Assembly: GCA_016786665.1 (NCBI GenBank)
Contig: JAEUVZ010000032.1
Location: 114,765-178,764, forward strand
Direction: 5' to 3'
DNA length: 64,000 nt
Source: Flavipsychrobacter sp.
GTDB taxonomy: Bacteria > Bacteroidota > Bacteroidia > Chitinophagales > Chitinophagaceae
In this document: piece after piece, positions 23,883-32,611 of the stretch
Numbering within the stretch: position 1 is the stretch's first letter
Layout of the letters: each line of letters starts with the position of its first letter
Program-made: the position numbers and the translations under genes
Notes under the pieces: generated by a model
What the model saw: the letters and a program-made list of their open reading frames with translations, nothing else
What the model was told of the DNA's origin: nothing
Databases searched by the model: none

Positions 23883-26516
23883 ATGGCTATAAAAAAAATA
23901 ACCAAAGAACAACTAAACTCTTACTTGTCTCACAGTGTGTCTTGTGACATCACGGAGTTTCTAAAGCCATATTCATTTACAATAACGAATGGGCATAATG
24001 GATGGAATTCACTTTATCCAGATTGGGAAAGCAATGACCCTGAAATAGTAAACGGGAACATACTAGCAAGATGGGTAGATTTAATGAGGGGTATCATTGA
24101 CATTAATCCAAAAATGATATGTTCGGCAATGGGTGCCTGGCAATGTAGGCATTGGGATTCGTACGTAAACCGAGCTCGAATTAATTCGTTGATCTACAAA
24201 ATCATCAAGCCCTCAATAGTTCTTCAAGCAATGTGTTTTGAAATAATTGACCAATCCACACTAAATGGAGTAGGCTTTATACCTAGTTGGGTTTTTTCTG
24301 CTTTCAACTTACCTTATGTTCAAAGACGATTTGATGTTCATAGCATGCGATGGGATGATGCCTATAGCAATACTGATCATCACTGGTACGAGAACTTCTA
24401 TACTGAGCCTTTTATATTGAAAGCATTTGTCCCAAACATCCGTAAACTTGAGACTCAAATGTGGTTTTACTATCTTGGTAGGACTTATATAGATATGGGA
24501 TGCGAAAGTTTAAATTTTTGTAGAGTGGAAATGATGAATGGAGAACCTGGAGGGCAAGGTGGGCCTTACTACCCGGACTACGACACAAATCCCTACTGGT
24601 GGAACATTGTTTTTAATAAATTACGCGCATACGCTGATACTAAGCCAACAAATAGTGTTATACCTACTGAAAACATTCGATTTTTGCTAATTACAGGTTG
24701 GACCAATGGAATGGTTGATGGTAATGACAACTTAGCTTTTGATTTTCATTCTGGACCTATTAGACCTAAACAAAATGGTCTAGATTTAAATATTAACGGA
24801 GGCGGTTGTTCTATTGTTGCAATTGATAGTGGCCTATGTAAGAACGTTTTTAATTTAAGTAAAGGAGGAAGAACTCCTTCTGGATGGTGGTGCGCTCATG
24901 CTCCTGCACATATTGGTCTTGATAATACAACGGAAGAATATGATATTTGGGCTGGTACTCAGAGTTCTAATTGCATGACACCATACCATTGGGATGAGTT
25001 GTCATGGTATGCGATGCAGAAGAAATCCTATAGAGATAATTGGTTAGTGTACGCTTATAATAAAACAAAATGCCTGAATAAAGATGCGTCATTTTTCTTT
25101 TCAATATTAGGAAACACCGTAATAGCCCAAAATTATCATCGACGATATATTGCAATAAATCCTACTAGTCTATTTCCTCCTGTCAACACAATCAATAATA
25201 TTCCTAATGGCATACCTAATAGACAAACAGTTCAGCAATTTGCCTCTTGGGGGCAACAATCAATAATCAAACAAATATTTGCTGGTTGGTATCCCAGTCC
25301 ATATGGTTGGGTGATGCACAACTTCACTAATGAAGAAGTGTTAAATGCTCCTAGTTTTCCAAATGTATTGTCCGATGTTATATTTGTGGGTACAGATAAA
25401 GCGTATTATATCGGAACAGACTATAGAATTCATGGATATATCAAGGACAATGGAACTATCGGGGTATGGAGAACGGTAAGTCCAAGTCACGCTGCAACAA
25501 ATTCTCAATTAACAAACAATCCAACACCTATAGGTGCCCAAGCATATGCTAAGAGTTGCCTCGTTGCCAAACCAGACGGTAGCCAACTAATGTATATTGG
25601 TTATGACGGTCGATTACATGGTTTTTTTATTAACAATGTTTGGTCATATACTTATTTTGATTTTTATCCACAAGTACTATCGCAAAACAATATCACTGCG
25701 TACAGCGATTTAATTTGGCCAGAAAATAATAGAATATACTATATAGCAAGACAAGCGAACTCTGGGCAGTATAGAATTTATGGATTCGTCTGGGATGGAA
25801 CTTGGTTTGGAGTTTATCCCGCTTATGCCGCATCCGTATATTATGGTCAAACTATCATTAACCAACCACAATCTTTAGGTGCCCTAGCTTTTAGAAATAA
25901 TCGATTGTTCTACAGGAGTGGAAATGGCTTTTTGTATATGTATAATGTTACAGGCCTTTGGCACTATTGGTTTAACGACATGGCTGGCGCTAATTTGAAA
26001 CTTATTCAACAGAATATTAGAGTGGTTGGAGACATAGCGTTGCACAACAACAGGATATACTATGTAGCTGCTGAAGGGATGACACTTCAAAAGAGGATAC
26101 ATTGTTTAATAGAAACAGGCAATGGCACGTTTGATACAGTTAGCCCAAGTTGGTCGGCCCAATTTTATGGTAATGGCTACCCCATCCCTGTTATTCAGCA
26201 AATGCAACCTGGCAAAGAGCTGTCTGTCAGTCCAGATGGTAAGCGTATTGCATATATTGGAATAGATAACAAAGTGTATTATTACATAGACCCTCAGGGA
26301 AGCGGCTGGAACTTTGCATACGTGCCAATGCCTAATCAGATTGCAGCTGTCACGGCACCAGCTATCAAGAATAGTTTACGATTTCAGGATAATGAAACAT
26401 TGTTTTGTGCTGCGCCTTTTGTAATTGGTGGGCCTATCAAGTCCATGGGAAGAATTTGCTATTTTAAATTCGAACGAGCATACTGCAAGCATCCTTCGAT
26501 AAATTTGATTGAATAA
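23883..26516 (+). CDS. large two-domain protein: barrel-like domain plus C-terminal beta-propeller
   Basis: 877 residues, no signal peptide. Residues 1 to about 480 have the alternating helix/strand texture and Trp/His/Glu-rich loops of a TIM-barrel hydrolase-like fold (LQAMCFEIIDQ, TQMWFYYLGRTYIDMGCE, NFCRVEMMNGEPGG, GRTPSGWWCAHAPAH), but I cannot place it in a named glycosidase family. Residues from about 497 carry about seven repeats of the type KAYYIGTDYRIHGYI, LMYIGYDGRLHGFF, IYYIARQ..RIYGFVW, LFYRSGNGFLYMY, IYYVAAEG..RIHCLI, IAYIGIDNKVYYYI, a beta-propeller of tectonin/fungal-fucose-lectin style. AT-rich codon use differs from flanking genes. A glycan-directed role is an inference. Confidence 0.65.
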   Translation: MAIKKITKEQLNSYLSHSVSCDITEFLKPYSFTITNGHNGWNSLYPDWESNDPEIVNGNILARWVDLMRGIIDINPKMICSAMGAWQCRHWDSYVNRARINSLIYKIIKPSIVLQAMCFEIIDQSTLNGVGFIPSWVFSAFNLPYVQRRFDVHSMRWDDAYSNTDHHWYENFYTEPFILKAFVPNIRKLETQMWFYYLGRTYIDMGCESLNFCRVEMMNGEPGGQGGPYYPDYDTNPYWWNIVFNKLRAYADTKPTNSVIPTENIRFLLITGWTNGMVDGNDNLAFDFHSGPIRPKQNGLDLNINGGGCSIVAIDSGLCKNVFNLSKGGRTPSGWWCAHAPAHIGLDNTTEEYDIWAGTQSSNCMTPYHWDELSWYAMQKKSYRDNWLVYAYNKTKCLNKDASFFFSILGNTVIAQNYHRRYIAINPTSLFPPVNTINNIPNGIPNRQTVQQFASWGQQSIIKQIFAGWYPSPYGWVMHNFTNEEVLNAPSFPNVLSDVIFVGTDKAYYIGTDYRIHGYIKDNGTIGVWRTVSPSHAATNSQLTNNPTPIGAQAYAKSCLVAKPDGSQLMYIGYDGRLHGFFINNVWSYTYFDFYPQVLSQNNITAYSDLIWPENNRIYYIARQANSGQYRIYGFVWDGTWFGVYPAYAASVYYGQTIINQPQSLGALAFRNNRLFYRSGNGFLYMYNVTGLWHYWFNDMAGANLKLIQQNIRVVGDIALHNNRIYYVAAEGMTLQKRIHCLIETGNGTFDTVSPSWSAQFYGNGYPIPVIQQMQPGKELSVSPDGKRIAYIGIDNKVYYYIDPQGSGWNFAYVPMPNQIAAVTAPAIKNSLRFQDNETLFCAAPFVIGGPIKSMGRICYFKFERAYCKHPSINLIE

Positions 26517-27908
26517 TTACTTTTTTTGCCAACTTTCAATTTCGGAGTAGTATTCTTCGTCAGGGAGAAGTAACTTCCTGTCTTGTTCATTACCGTGCAG
26601 CTTGAGAAACACTCTCCAATAGTATTTTTTTGTCATTCTATCCCAATGTATGACGTTACCAGCATATTGATAACTTTGAAAAGCATTAAGTGCTATGAGT
26701 AGTGCTATCAGGACGAAGTATACGGTTCTTATGATCTTTGTTGTGTGTATGCTAACATACACCGTTAGGCAACCAAGGGGAATAGCTAGTAGAGGTAAAG
26801 TTTCAATAAGTGGCCGGCAGCCATAACTGCCGCCATAGTACCAGTTTTCCCAACTAAAAAAAACGTAAAATGCTGCTACAAAAAACAGTAGGAGGTTAAA
26901 TACTATTCTTCTCTGACAAAAGAATATTCCTATAAATGCTACAAAGGCTATTGGCGTATAAACAAACCATCCCTTTCTATAACTGAAAAGCCCTTTCCAT
27001 ACTTTGGGGTACCCCCAGTCGAAATTTTCATAACCATAAGAATAGTATACGAAGTGTCCTGTGCTATTCTTCCAGTATAACATTTGAAGAAGGATAGGCA
27101 TAACGAAAAAAATAACCAAAGGAAAGAATACTGGCCTTTTAGTGAATAATGTGAGCCTCTCTTTAAAGGCATGATATGTCCCTATCTTCCATAAAAGAGG
27201 GATAAGTATAATAATGATATTCACAGGGCGAACAACAGTGCAAAGGCCTAACGACAACCCGAGCAACCATGCATTTCCAGCTGTAGCCGAATTGGACCAT
27301 TGGTCGGCAAGATAGAGTATGAGTGCAAAGAGAAAAAAAGAGTATGGGTGACTCATCCCAGGCTCAAAAGCAACATAGTAATAAAGGTTGGTACCAAATG
27401 AAATGCTAAGCAATACAATTGCGGTGACTCGATCATTAAAATTATTCCTTAATATTCGTCTAAGAATAAACAACCCGATCAGCGACCAGATAATGGTACT
27501 TCCTATCAAGGCTATCCGATAAGGTATACTATATCCGTCTGCCGGATAAAGATCAGTTACTGTACAGAATATGTGAGTAATGAGGAAAAACGGAAGGTTA
27601 AATATAGCTGTTCCAATAGGGTATTTTGTGATTCTATTACCGTTTTGTAATTCTGCTAATTTATAATTTCCTTCCCCAGCAAGATCATATTTCTGCGAAA
27701 TTGAATTATAAAAATCAAGTTTCGCAATGTCATCATAAATAAAGATGGCAGGTAAATAAATGTAATAGCCAGCCTTGTCGCTCTCAAAAACAGGTCTGTT
27801 ATACAATCGTTTATTGGAGACGACCAAAATACTTATAATTGCAAAAAGAAGGCAGCATAATCTTGACAGCATGTGTAAATATAGTTGTTTCACTTTTTTT
27901 ACATGCAT
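26517..27908 (-). CDS. polytopic glycosyltransferase-like membrane protein
   Basis: 463 residues from the ATG at 27908 (the frame is open to 27935; a later Met is also possible). About 10-12 membrane helices with a first outer loop carrying DKAGYYIYLPAIF, then GNRITKYPIGTAIFNLPFF, typical of the GT39/PMT-like C-superfamily transferases that use polyprenyl-phosphate sugars. Also seen: FEPGMSHPYSFFLFAL, CTVVRPVNIIIILIPLLW and GYPKVWKGLFSYRKGWFVYTP. AT-rich like the three genes it faces; its stop codon abuts the stop of the 877-residue protein with no gap. It may modify surface glycans, but the substrate is unknown. Confidence 0.7.
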   Translation of the reverse strand: MHVKKVKQLYLHMLSRLCCLLFAIISILVVSNKRLYNRPVFESDKAGYYIYLPAIFIYDDIAKLDFYNSISQKYDLAGEGNYKLAELQNGNRITKYPIGTAIFNLPFFLITHIFCTVTDLYPADGYSIPYRIALIGSTIIWSLIGLFILRRILRNNFNDRVTAIVLLSISFGTNLYYYVAFEPGMSHPYSFFLFALILYLADQWSNSATAGNAWLLGLSLGLCTVVRPVNIIIILIPLLWKIGTYHAFKERLTLFTKRPVFFPLVIFFVMPILLQMLYWKNSTGHFVYYSYGYENFDWGYPKVWKGLFSYRKGWFVYTPIAFVAFIGIFFCQRRIVFNLLLFFVAAFYVFFSWENWYYGGSYGCRPLIETLPLLAIPLGCLTVYVSIHTTKIIRTVYFVLIALLIALNAFQSYQYAGNVIHWDRMTKKYYWRVFLKLHGNEQDRKLLLPDEEYYSEIESWQKK

Positions 27909-28317
27909 TGCCAACAACGTTATTCTGCAGAGCATCCGGAACAGCGTTTTATTATAGGCTTTTTTTATGCTCTAAAACAGCGGCAACTGTCCTTTCATTA
28001 TCCGCCGAAAATCCTTTGTTTTCGTGTTATTCCGGATGTTCCGTATGGCATTCGGAACTTGGATCGATAGCTGTTTTGCAAACGGTATTCTATCCCACTG
28101 GCCTATGAGTTAGCGCAGCGCCTACCCAAACGACTCTTTTTTTCGGGCGTAGCTCCTGTGCCGATGCAAGAAAGCCGGTCTCCGACCGGCGTACCCAACA
28201 CACCGTTTAAGCAGTGCTGGCCGTTTGTTCACCATGCCCAAAGCCTACACCAGGGTAGGGCATAAAGAAAAGTCCCGCCATAAGGCAGGACTCTTGCTAT
28301 GAACAAATGTTATCGCA
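27909..28317. other. 409-base non-coding junction between the AT-rich island and rpsG
   Basis: Composition returns to balanced about 27,960. It contains an exact stem-loop GCCGGTC-TCC-GACCGGC near 28174, short TTCCGGA/TTCGGAA repeats near 28035, and the rpsG terminator. No open frame longer than about 90 codons is convincing. This is where fusA would be expected in the usual rpsL-rpsG-fusA order; it is absent. Confidence 0.5.
28267..28292 (-). terminator. terminator of the rpsL-rpsG transcript
   Basis: On the minus strand: AGTCCTGCC, ATTA-type loop, GGCGGGACT, then TTTTCTTT; lies about 26 bases after the rpsG stop. Confidence 0.8.
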
Positions 28318-28785
28318 TTAGGCTTTAAAGTGAGAGAACGCTTTGTTCGCCTCAGCCATACGGTGTGTATCTTCTTTTTTCTTTACGGCTGCACCTTCAC
28401 CCTTGCTGGCGGCAACTATTTCGTTGGCCAGTTTGTCGGCGATGGTTTTACCGTTGCGTTCGCGGCTATAGCGTATCAGCCACTTGATGCTCAGGGAAAT
28501 TTTACGATCAGGACGTACTTCCGTTGGTATCTGGAAGGTAGCACCACCTATACGGCGGCTGCGTACTTCTACTGCCGGGGTAACGTTTACCAGGGCGCGT
28601 TTCCATACTTCATAACCGTTTTCACCGGTCATTGAGCTTACCTTATCCACTGCATCGTAGAAAGCTTTCAGTACGATGCTTTTGTTACCACCCCACATGA
28701 GGCAGTTTACAAAGCGGGTAACCTGTATATCGTTAAACTTTGGATCCGGAGCTAAAGGAAGCTTTTTGGCTTGTGCCTTTCTCAT
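28318..28785 (-). CDS. rpsG: 30S ribosomal protein S7
   Basis: 155 residues with typical S7 motifs: FVNCLMWGGNKSIVLKAFYD, NVTPAVEVRSRRIGGATFQIP, EVRPDRKISLSIKWLIRYSR and a C-terminal HRMAEANKAFSHF. Binds the 3' major domain of 16S rRNA and is a primary assembly protein. Transcribed after rpsL with 35 bases between; the transcript then terminates, with no fusA next. Confidence 0.97.
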   Translation of the reverse strand: MRKAQAKKLPLAPDPKFNDIQVTRFVNCLMWGGNKSIVLKAFYDAVDKVSSMTGENGYEVWKRALVNVTPAVEVRSRRIGGATFQIPTEVRPDRKISLSIKWLIRYSRERNGKTIADKLANEIVAASKGEGAAVKKKEDTHRMAEANKAFSHFKA

Positions 28786-28820
28786 GTTATATAATGAGTT
28801 ATACTTTAATTAATGAATTA

Positions 28821-29201
28821 TTATTTCTTTTGTTTTTCCCTCTTGGTACCATACTTAGAGCGGGATTGCTTACGGTCTTTAACACCGGCAGTATCCAGCG
28901 CGCCACGCACGATGTGGTAACGTACACCCGGAAGATCCTTCACACGGCCTCCGCGGATCAGCACGATGCTGTGCTCCTGGAGGTTGTGGCCTTCACCCGG
29001 AATGTAGGCGATCACCTCAATTTTATTGGTAAGACGAACCTTGGCTACCTTACGAAGGGCAGAGTTTGGTTTCTTAGGAGTTGTAGTGTACACACGGGTA
29101 CAAACACCACGGCGTTGCGGACATGCATCCAAAGCACGAGACTTTGATTTGGCGCGGATTTGCTGACGTCCTTTACGAACTAATTGTTGTATAGTAGGCA
29201 T
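28821..29201 (-). CDS. rpsL: 30S ribosomal protein S12
   Basis: 126 residues, near-universal S12 sequence. Decoding-centre motifs [11 protein letters not shown] (Lys43) and GGRVKDLPG (Lys88, Asp89) are unmodified; these are the residues altered in streptomycin-resistant mutants, so a wild-type, sensitive allele is expected. The C-terminus [14 protein letters not shown] is the usual basic tail. Confidence 0.98.
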   Translation of the reverse strand: MPTIQQLVRKGRQQIRAKSKSRALDACPQRRGVCTRVYTTTPKKPNSALRKVAKVRLTNKIEVIAYIPGEGHNLQEHSIVLIRGGRVKDLPGVRYHIVRGALDTAGVKDRKQSRSKYGTKREKQKK

Positions 29202-29235
29202 TGCTGACCTTTAGTATAAATATTAAAATGGAGTG

Positions 29236-29265
29236 CAAAGGTAATGTTTTTTGATAAACAACAAA
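29236..29265 (-). promoter_or_regulatory. promoter of rpsL-rpsG
   Basis: On the minus strand: TTTG (29265-29262), an 18-base spacer, TACCTTTG (29243-29236), fitting the Bacteroidota promoter. The rpsL ATG is 34 bases downstream. Confidence 0.65.
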
Positions 29266-29355
29266 AAAATAATAGCCATAAAAATAGGGATAATGGCAGC
29301 TTTTTTTCAGAAAAGGGTGGTAGTAAAGGCTAAATGGCTATCACCGGTGGTAAAA

Positions 29356-29973
29356 TTAAGATAAAGTGACGAGTTCTAGCTCCAGGTTTTCGCGGGCCTG
29401 CGCCTCATATTTCTCCCTGAACTCATTGGTTTTATACAGGTGTTCCATAGACAAGAAGTGTTTCAGAAAGCTTCGACGACCATTTTTGTAGAGGAAAAGT
29501 GGATATATATGGTATTCTTTCCCTATTGCAATAGTATATTCATCATATTGCACTTCCGGTTTGCCTAAAATAGCCAGGTCAGCATCGGTAAAAAGGTTGG
29601 TGTCGAAGTTGGTATTTTCCGTATGTGTTTTGGTGGCCAGTATCTGTTCCCGGCACAGGGCTATTCTTTCAGGGGGTATACCGAGCTGTTTCAGCCTTGC
29701 AGCTGCCAGTTCCGCGCTTTTTTCCTCGTTGCTGCTTCCGGGTATGTTATATATAATATCGTGGTAAAAAACGGAAAACAGCAGGATGTCCCAGTCGCCG
29801 GCCTTTTCTTTATAGGGCAGCAGCTCTGCTACCAGGTTTTCCAGGTGGGCGAGTGTATGGTAATGGCGATGCTGTTCGGTATAGCATGTTTCTATTTCCT
29901 TCCAGAGTTTTTCCGCCAACGGCTGTGATTGGGTATAGTGAAAGCACAGTTCAAAAAATAACTCTTGCAGCAT
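29356..29973 (-). CDS. HD-domain metal-dependent phosphohydrolase-like protein
   Basis: 205 residues, cytosolic. HD signature in order: RHYHTLAHLENLV (His39, His43), SVFYHDIIYN (His71-Asp72) and a later DADLAILGKP carrying an Asp, so the metal site looks complete. Such stand-alone HD proteins are annotated as predicted metal-dependent hydrolases of unknown substrate. It begins after a gap from rpsL and no co-transcribed neighbour is obvious. Confidence 0.8.
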   Translation of the reverse strand: MLQELFFELCFHYTQSQPLAEKLWKEIETCYTEQHRHYHTLAHLENLVAELLPYKEKAGDWDILLFSVFYHDIIYNIPGSSNEEKSAELAAARLKQLGIPPERIALCREQILATKTHTENTNFDTNLFTDADLAILGKPEVQYDEYTIAIGKEYHIYPLFLYKNGRRSFLKHFLSMEHLYKTNEFREKYEAQARENLELELVTLS

Positions 29974-30079
29974 AGCTTCAGCTTTCCGGCAAAACTACCG
30001 AACTCATTCCGGAAATATATTGCAGGCGATAGTAAAGTAGACAGAGATGTTGGTAGCATAGCCTCTACAAACCCTGGTG

Positions 30080-31939
30080 TTACCCCTTATGCAGTTGGCC
30101 CGGCGCTATATTTATAATGGTAGCGGTGCCGTGCCCGGGGGAAGAGTCAAAGGTTACTTCGCCTTTCAGGTATTGGATGCGGGTTTCAATATTTTTCAGG
30201 CCTATACCATTGCGGATGCTGGTGTCGCTGGTGTCGAACCCCTTGCCATTGTCCTCTACGGTAGCGCTGAGGCCGTCGTCGTCTTTTATGATGGATATAT
30301 CCAGCCTGCTGGCACCGGCGTGCTTAATCACGTTGTTCACGCATTCCTGTATCACCCGGTAGAGTACGGTTTCAACAGTAGTGTCCAGGCGTTCGTCCAG
30401 CCCTTCGGTGTACAGGTTCACTTCCAATACCTTGCTGTCTATCCTGTTCAGGAATTCCCGTACGGCAGAGGCCAGTCCGGCTTTGAGCAATGCATTTGGC
30501 ATCATGCTGTGCGAGACCGCCCTTACTTCCTTGCAGCTTTCGTCTATCAGGCTTAGGATATTGTCTACCCGCAGCCGCTCGGCCTCGTCGGGTACCGGTA
30601 AGTCGCTGAGGAAGGTGGCGAGGTTTATTTTGGCGGCGCTCATCATCTGGCCAACGCCGTCGTGCAGGTCCTGGCCTATGCGTTGTCGTTCGTTCTCTTC
30701 TGCTTCCAGTATAGCCCGGCTGGCCAGCTCCTGCTGGCGGAGGATGGCCTCCTGGAGGCGGGCTTCCTGTTTTAGTTTGTTGCGGTTGTGCAGGCTCACG
30801 CCCAGGAAAGCCCCCAGTGCCAGTATAATGGCAATGCCGCCAATGATGTAGTTCTTACGGCTGAGCGCTATCTTCTGAAGGGCGATCTGCTGTTCTTTCC
30901 GTTCCGTCTCGTATTTGGTATTGAGCTCGGCTATCTGCTCGGCCTTGGCGAGGTTGAAAACGGAATCGCGCAGGGTGGTAGCTTTAGCGGCAAAGTCCAG
31001 CGCCTGCTGGTAATGGCCCTGCTTCTTGTGCATGTCGGAGAGGAGCTGGTAATTGTTGGCCAGCAGCCCGGGGTATTTCAGGTGATTGGCCAGCAGGTTA
31101 CCCTGTGCTATGCTTTGGGCTGCTTTTTCGTATTCGCCCATTTCTATCAGCAGGCTTCCCATGTCGGAGTAGGTAAGGGCCAGGGCGAATGTGTCTTTCA
31201 TTTGTCTCCTGATGGCCAGGCATGCTTCCACATACTTCAACGATTCGTCGTATCTTTTTTGCATCATCAGTACGCCGCCTATGTTGCTTAGCGCGTAGCC
31301 CTCGCCCAGCATATCTTTCCGGGCACGGGCTATTGCCAGCGATTGCTCGTACCGGCGGCGTGCTTCGTCGTATTCGCCTTTGTACTCAAAAGGTACCCCG
31401 GACTCGTTCCAGATCATTTGTATACCGGCGGAATCGTTTAGCGACTGGTAGAGTTCCATGGCCCGGTCGTAGTTCTGTATCGATTTGTCCAGTTCCTTTA
31501 TTTTCCGGTACAGCTTTCCCAGGCTGTTGAAGCAGGCGGCGGTAAGCCTTTTGTCGCGCGGTTCCAGTATGCGGATGGCATTGTAACAGTATTGAGCGCC
31601 TATATCGTGGCTGCCTTTAAAGTAGTACGCTTCGCCCATGATGTTGAAGAGCTCGCCAATAGCGGTGGAGTCGCCCACCCGGGTTGCCAGCGCTACCCCC
31701 TCGTTTCCCCTTGCAATACAGCGGTCGAAATCCCGTGTGGCCAGCATAGTGGCCAGCTTCACGTAGGCCTCCAGTTGCTGTTGGTCACTGAGCTTTTTGC
31801 TGTCTATTACCTTACCGAGGCTATCGGGGTTTTGCGCCCAAAGTGTGGCTGATGCCAGTAGCAGGTACAGGCAGAGCAAAGCCAGGAACAGAGCCTTTTG
31901 CTTTACAGGGTTTAATCTTTTCGGGAGATGGTTCAGCAC
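30080..31939 (-). CDS. TPR-containing sensor histidine kinase (NarX/LytS-like)
   Basis: 619 residues. A signal/anchor region (ALFLALLCLYLLLASATLWA) precedes six or so TPR-type repeats (residues 60-330, e.g. AYYFKGSHDIGAQYC, NIGGVLMMQKRYDESLKY), a coiled coil, a membrane segment (IIGGIAIILALGAFLGVSL, about residue 370) and a HisKA_3 dimerisation helix RQRIGQDLHDGVGQMM with the phospho-acceptor His near 425. The ATPase part has VLYRVIQECVNNVIKHA (N box), DNGKGFD (G1) and GIGLKNI (G2). Sensing is probably by the periplasmic TPRs. No response regulator lies beside it in the window. Confidence 0.88.
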   Translation of the reverse strand: MLNHLPKRLNPVKQKALFLALLCLYLLLASATLWAQNPDSLGKVIDSKKLSDQQQLEAYVKLATMLATRDFDRCIARGNEGVALATRVGDSTAIGELFNIMGEAYYFKGSHDIGAQYCYNAIRILEPRDKRLTAACFNSLGKLYRKIKELDKSIQNYDRAMELYQSLNDSAGIQMIWNESGVPFEYKGEYDEARRRYEQSLAIARARKDMLGEGYALSNIGGVLMMQKRYDESLKYVEACLAIRRQMKDTFALALTYSDMGSLLIEMGEYEKAAQSIAQGNLLANHLKYPGLLANNYQLLSDMHKKQGHYQQALDFAAKATTLRDSVFNLAKAEQIAELNTKYETERKEQQIALQKIALSRKNYIIGGIAIILALGAFLGVSLHNRNKLKQEARLQEAILRQQELASRAILEAEENERQRIGQDLHDGVGQMMSAAKINLATFLSDLPVPDEAERLRVDNILSLIDESCKEVRAVSHSMMPNALLKAGLASAVREFLNRIDSKVLEVNLYTEGLDERLDTTVETVLYRVIQECVNNVIKHAGASRLDISIIKDDDGLSATVEDNGKGFDTSDTSIRNGIGLKNIETRIQYLKGEVTFDSSPGHGTATIINIAPGQLHKG

Positions 31940-32065
31940 CTGTCAAAAGTAGCGGTAGCATCAAAACCGCCCTATACCGTGATTTGGGTATTTTTTAGCG
32001 GGTAGGCACGAACGCAAAAGAGCCCATTAGCGCTATGGCCAATGGGCTCCCTGGCAGGTAGTTTT

Positions 32066-32545
32066 CTATTGTGGTACGGCTACGAAGTTGCCTTCTGTAA
32101 TCTCGTAATTGGTTCCGCCATCGGTAGCGGTAACGGTGAATTTCCCGGTTATTTTTGTGCCGTCTATGGCTGTTATCTCTACTGTGCCCGACTGGCCTTG
32201 TATGTTTTTTACGGTACCGTTGTCGTTAATGTAGTACTGGAATCCCGCCTGTCCCGCAGAAGGGTTAGCGTTCACCGCATAAGAACCTGTGGTGGTGCCA
32301 TACATATCCAGTTCTATATTCTTGTAGTTATTACCACTGCCTTCTTCCCAAAGTACCCGGTAGCGGTTATTCAGCACTTTCCAGGTAGCATTGTGCGATT
32401 CGGAAGTGCCATTGAGCTTAAAACACAGGTTCATTCCATTGCAGGCGGTAGCCTGGGGCGTATCACCATCGTTTTTTTCTTTTTTACAGGATACCCCCAG
32501 GCAAAGCAGAGCCAAAACGAGGGCCGCGTAGCGTATGTTCTTCAT
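32066..32545 (-). CDS. predicted lipoprotein, beta-rich
   Basis: 159 residues with lipobox CLGVSC (Cys20) followed by KKEK. The mature part starts with a CNGMNLCFKLNG motif and then alternates short beta strands (TWKVLNNRYRVLWEEG, YKNIELDMYGTT, GKFTVTATDG), ending NFVAVPQ. This architecture is common in Bacteroidota outer-membrane lipoproteins; I do not recognise a named family. A TACCTTTG sequence on the minus strand (32568-32561) lies just upstream of the ATG and is a possible -7 element. Confidence 0.65.
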   Translation of the reverse strand: MKNIRYAALVLALLCLGVSCKKEKNDGDTPQATACNGMNLCFKLNGTSESHNATWKVLNNRYRVLWEEGSGNNYKNIELDMYGTTTGSYAVNANPSAGQAGFQYYINDNGTVKNIQGQSGTVEITAIDGTKITGKFTVTATDGGTNYEITEGNFVAVPQ

Positions 32546-32611
32546 GGTTCATAATTTTTCCAAAGGTACCGGGCTCACAGTTCCGGGCATATACACCAAT
32601 TTGGGTATTTT

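Noticed and set aside
28160..28200. Stem-loop with GCCGGTC/GACCGGC as a possible terminator
   Set aside because: No T run follows and no gene ends nearby; listed only as part of the junction description.
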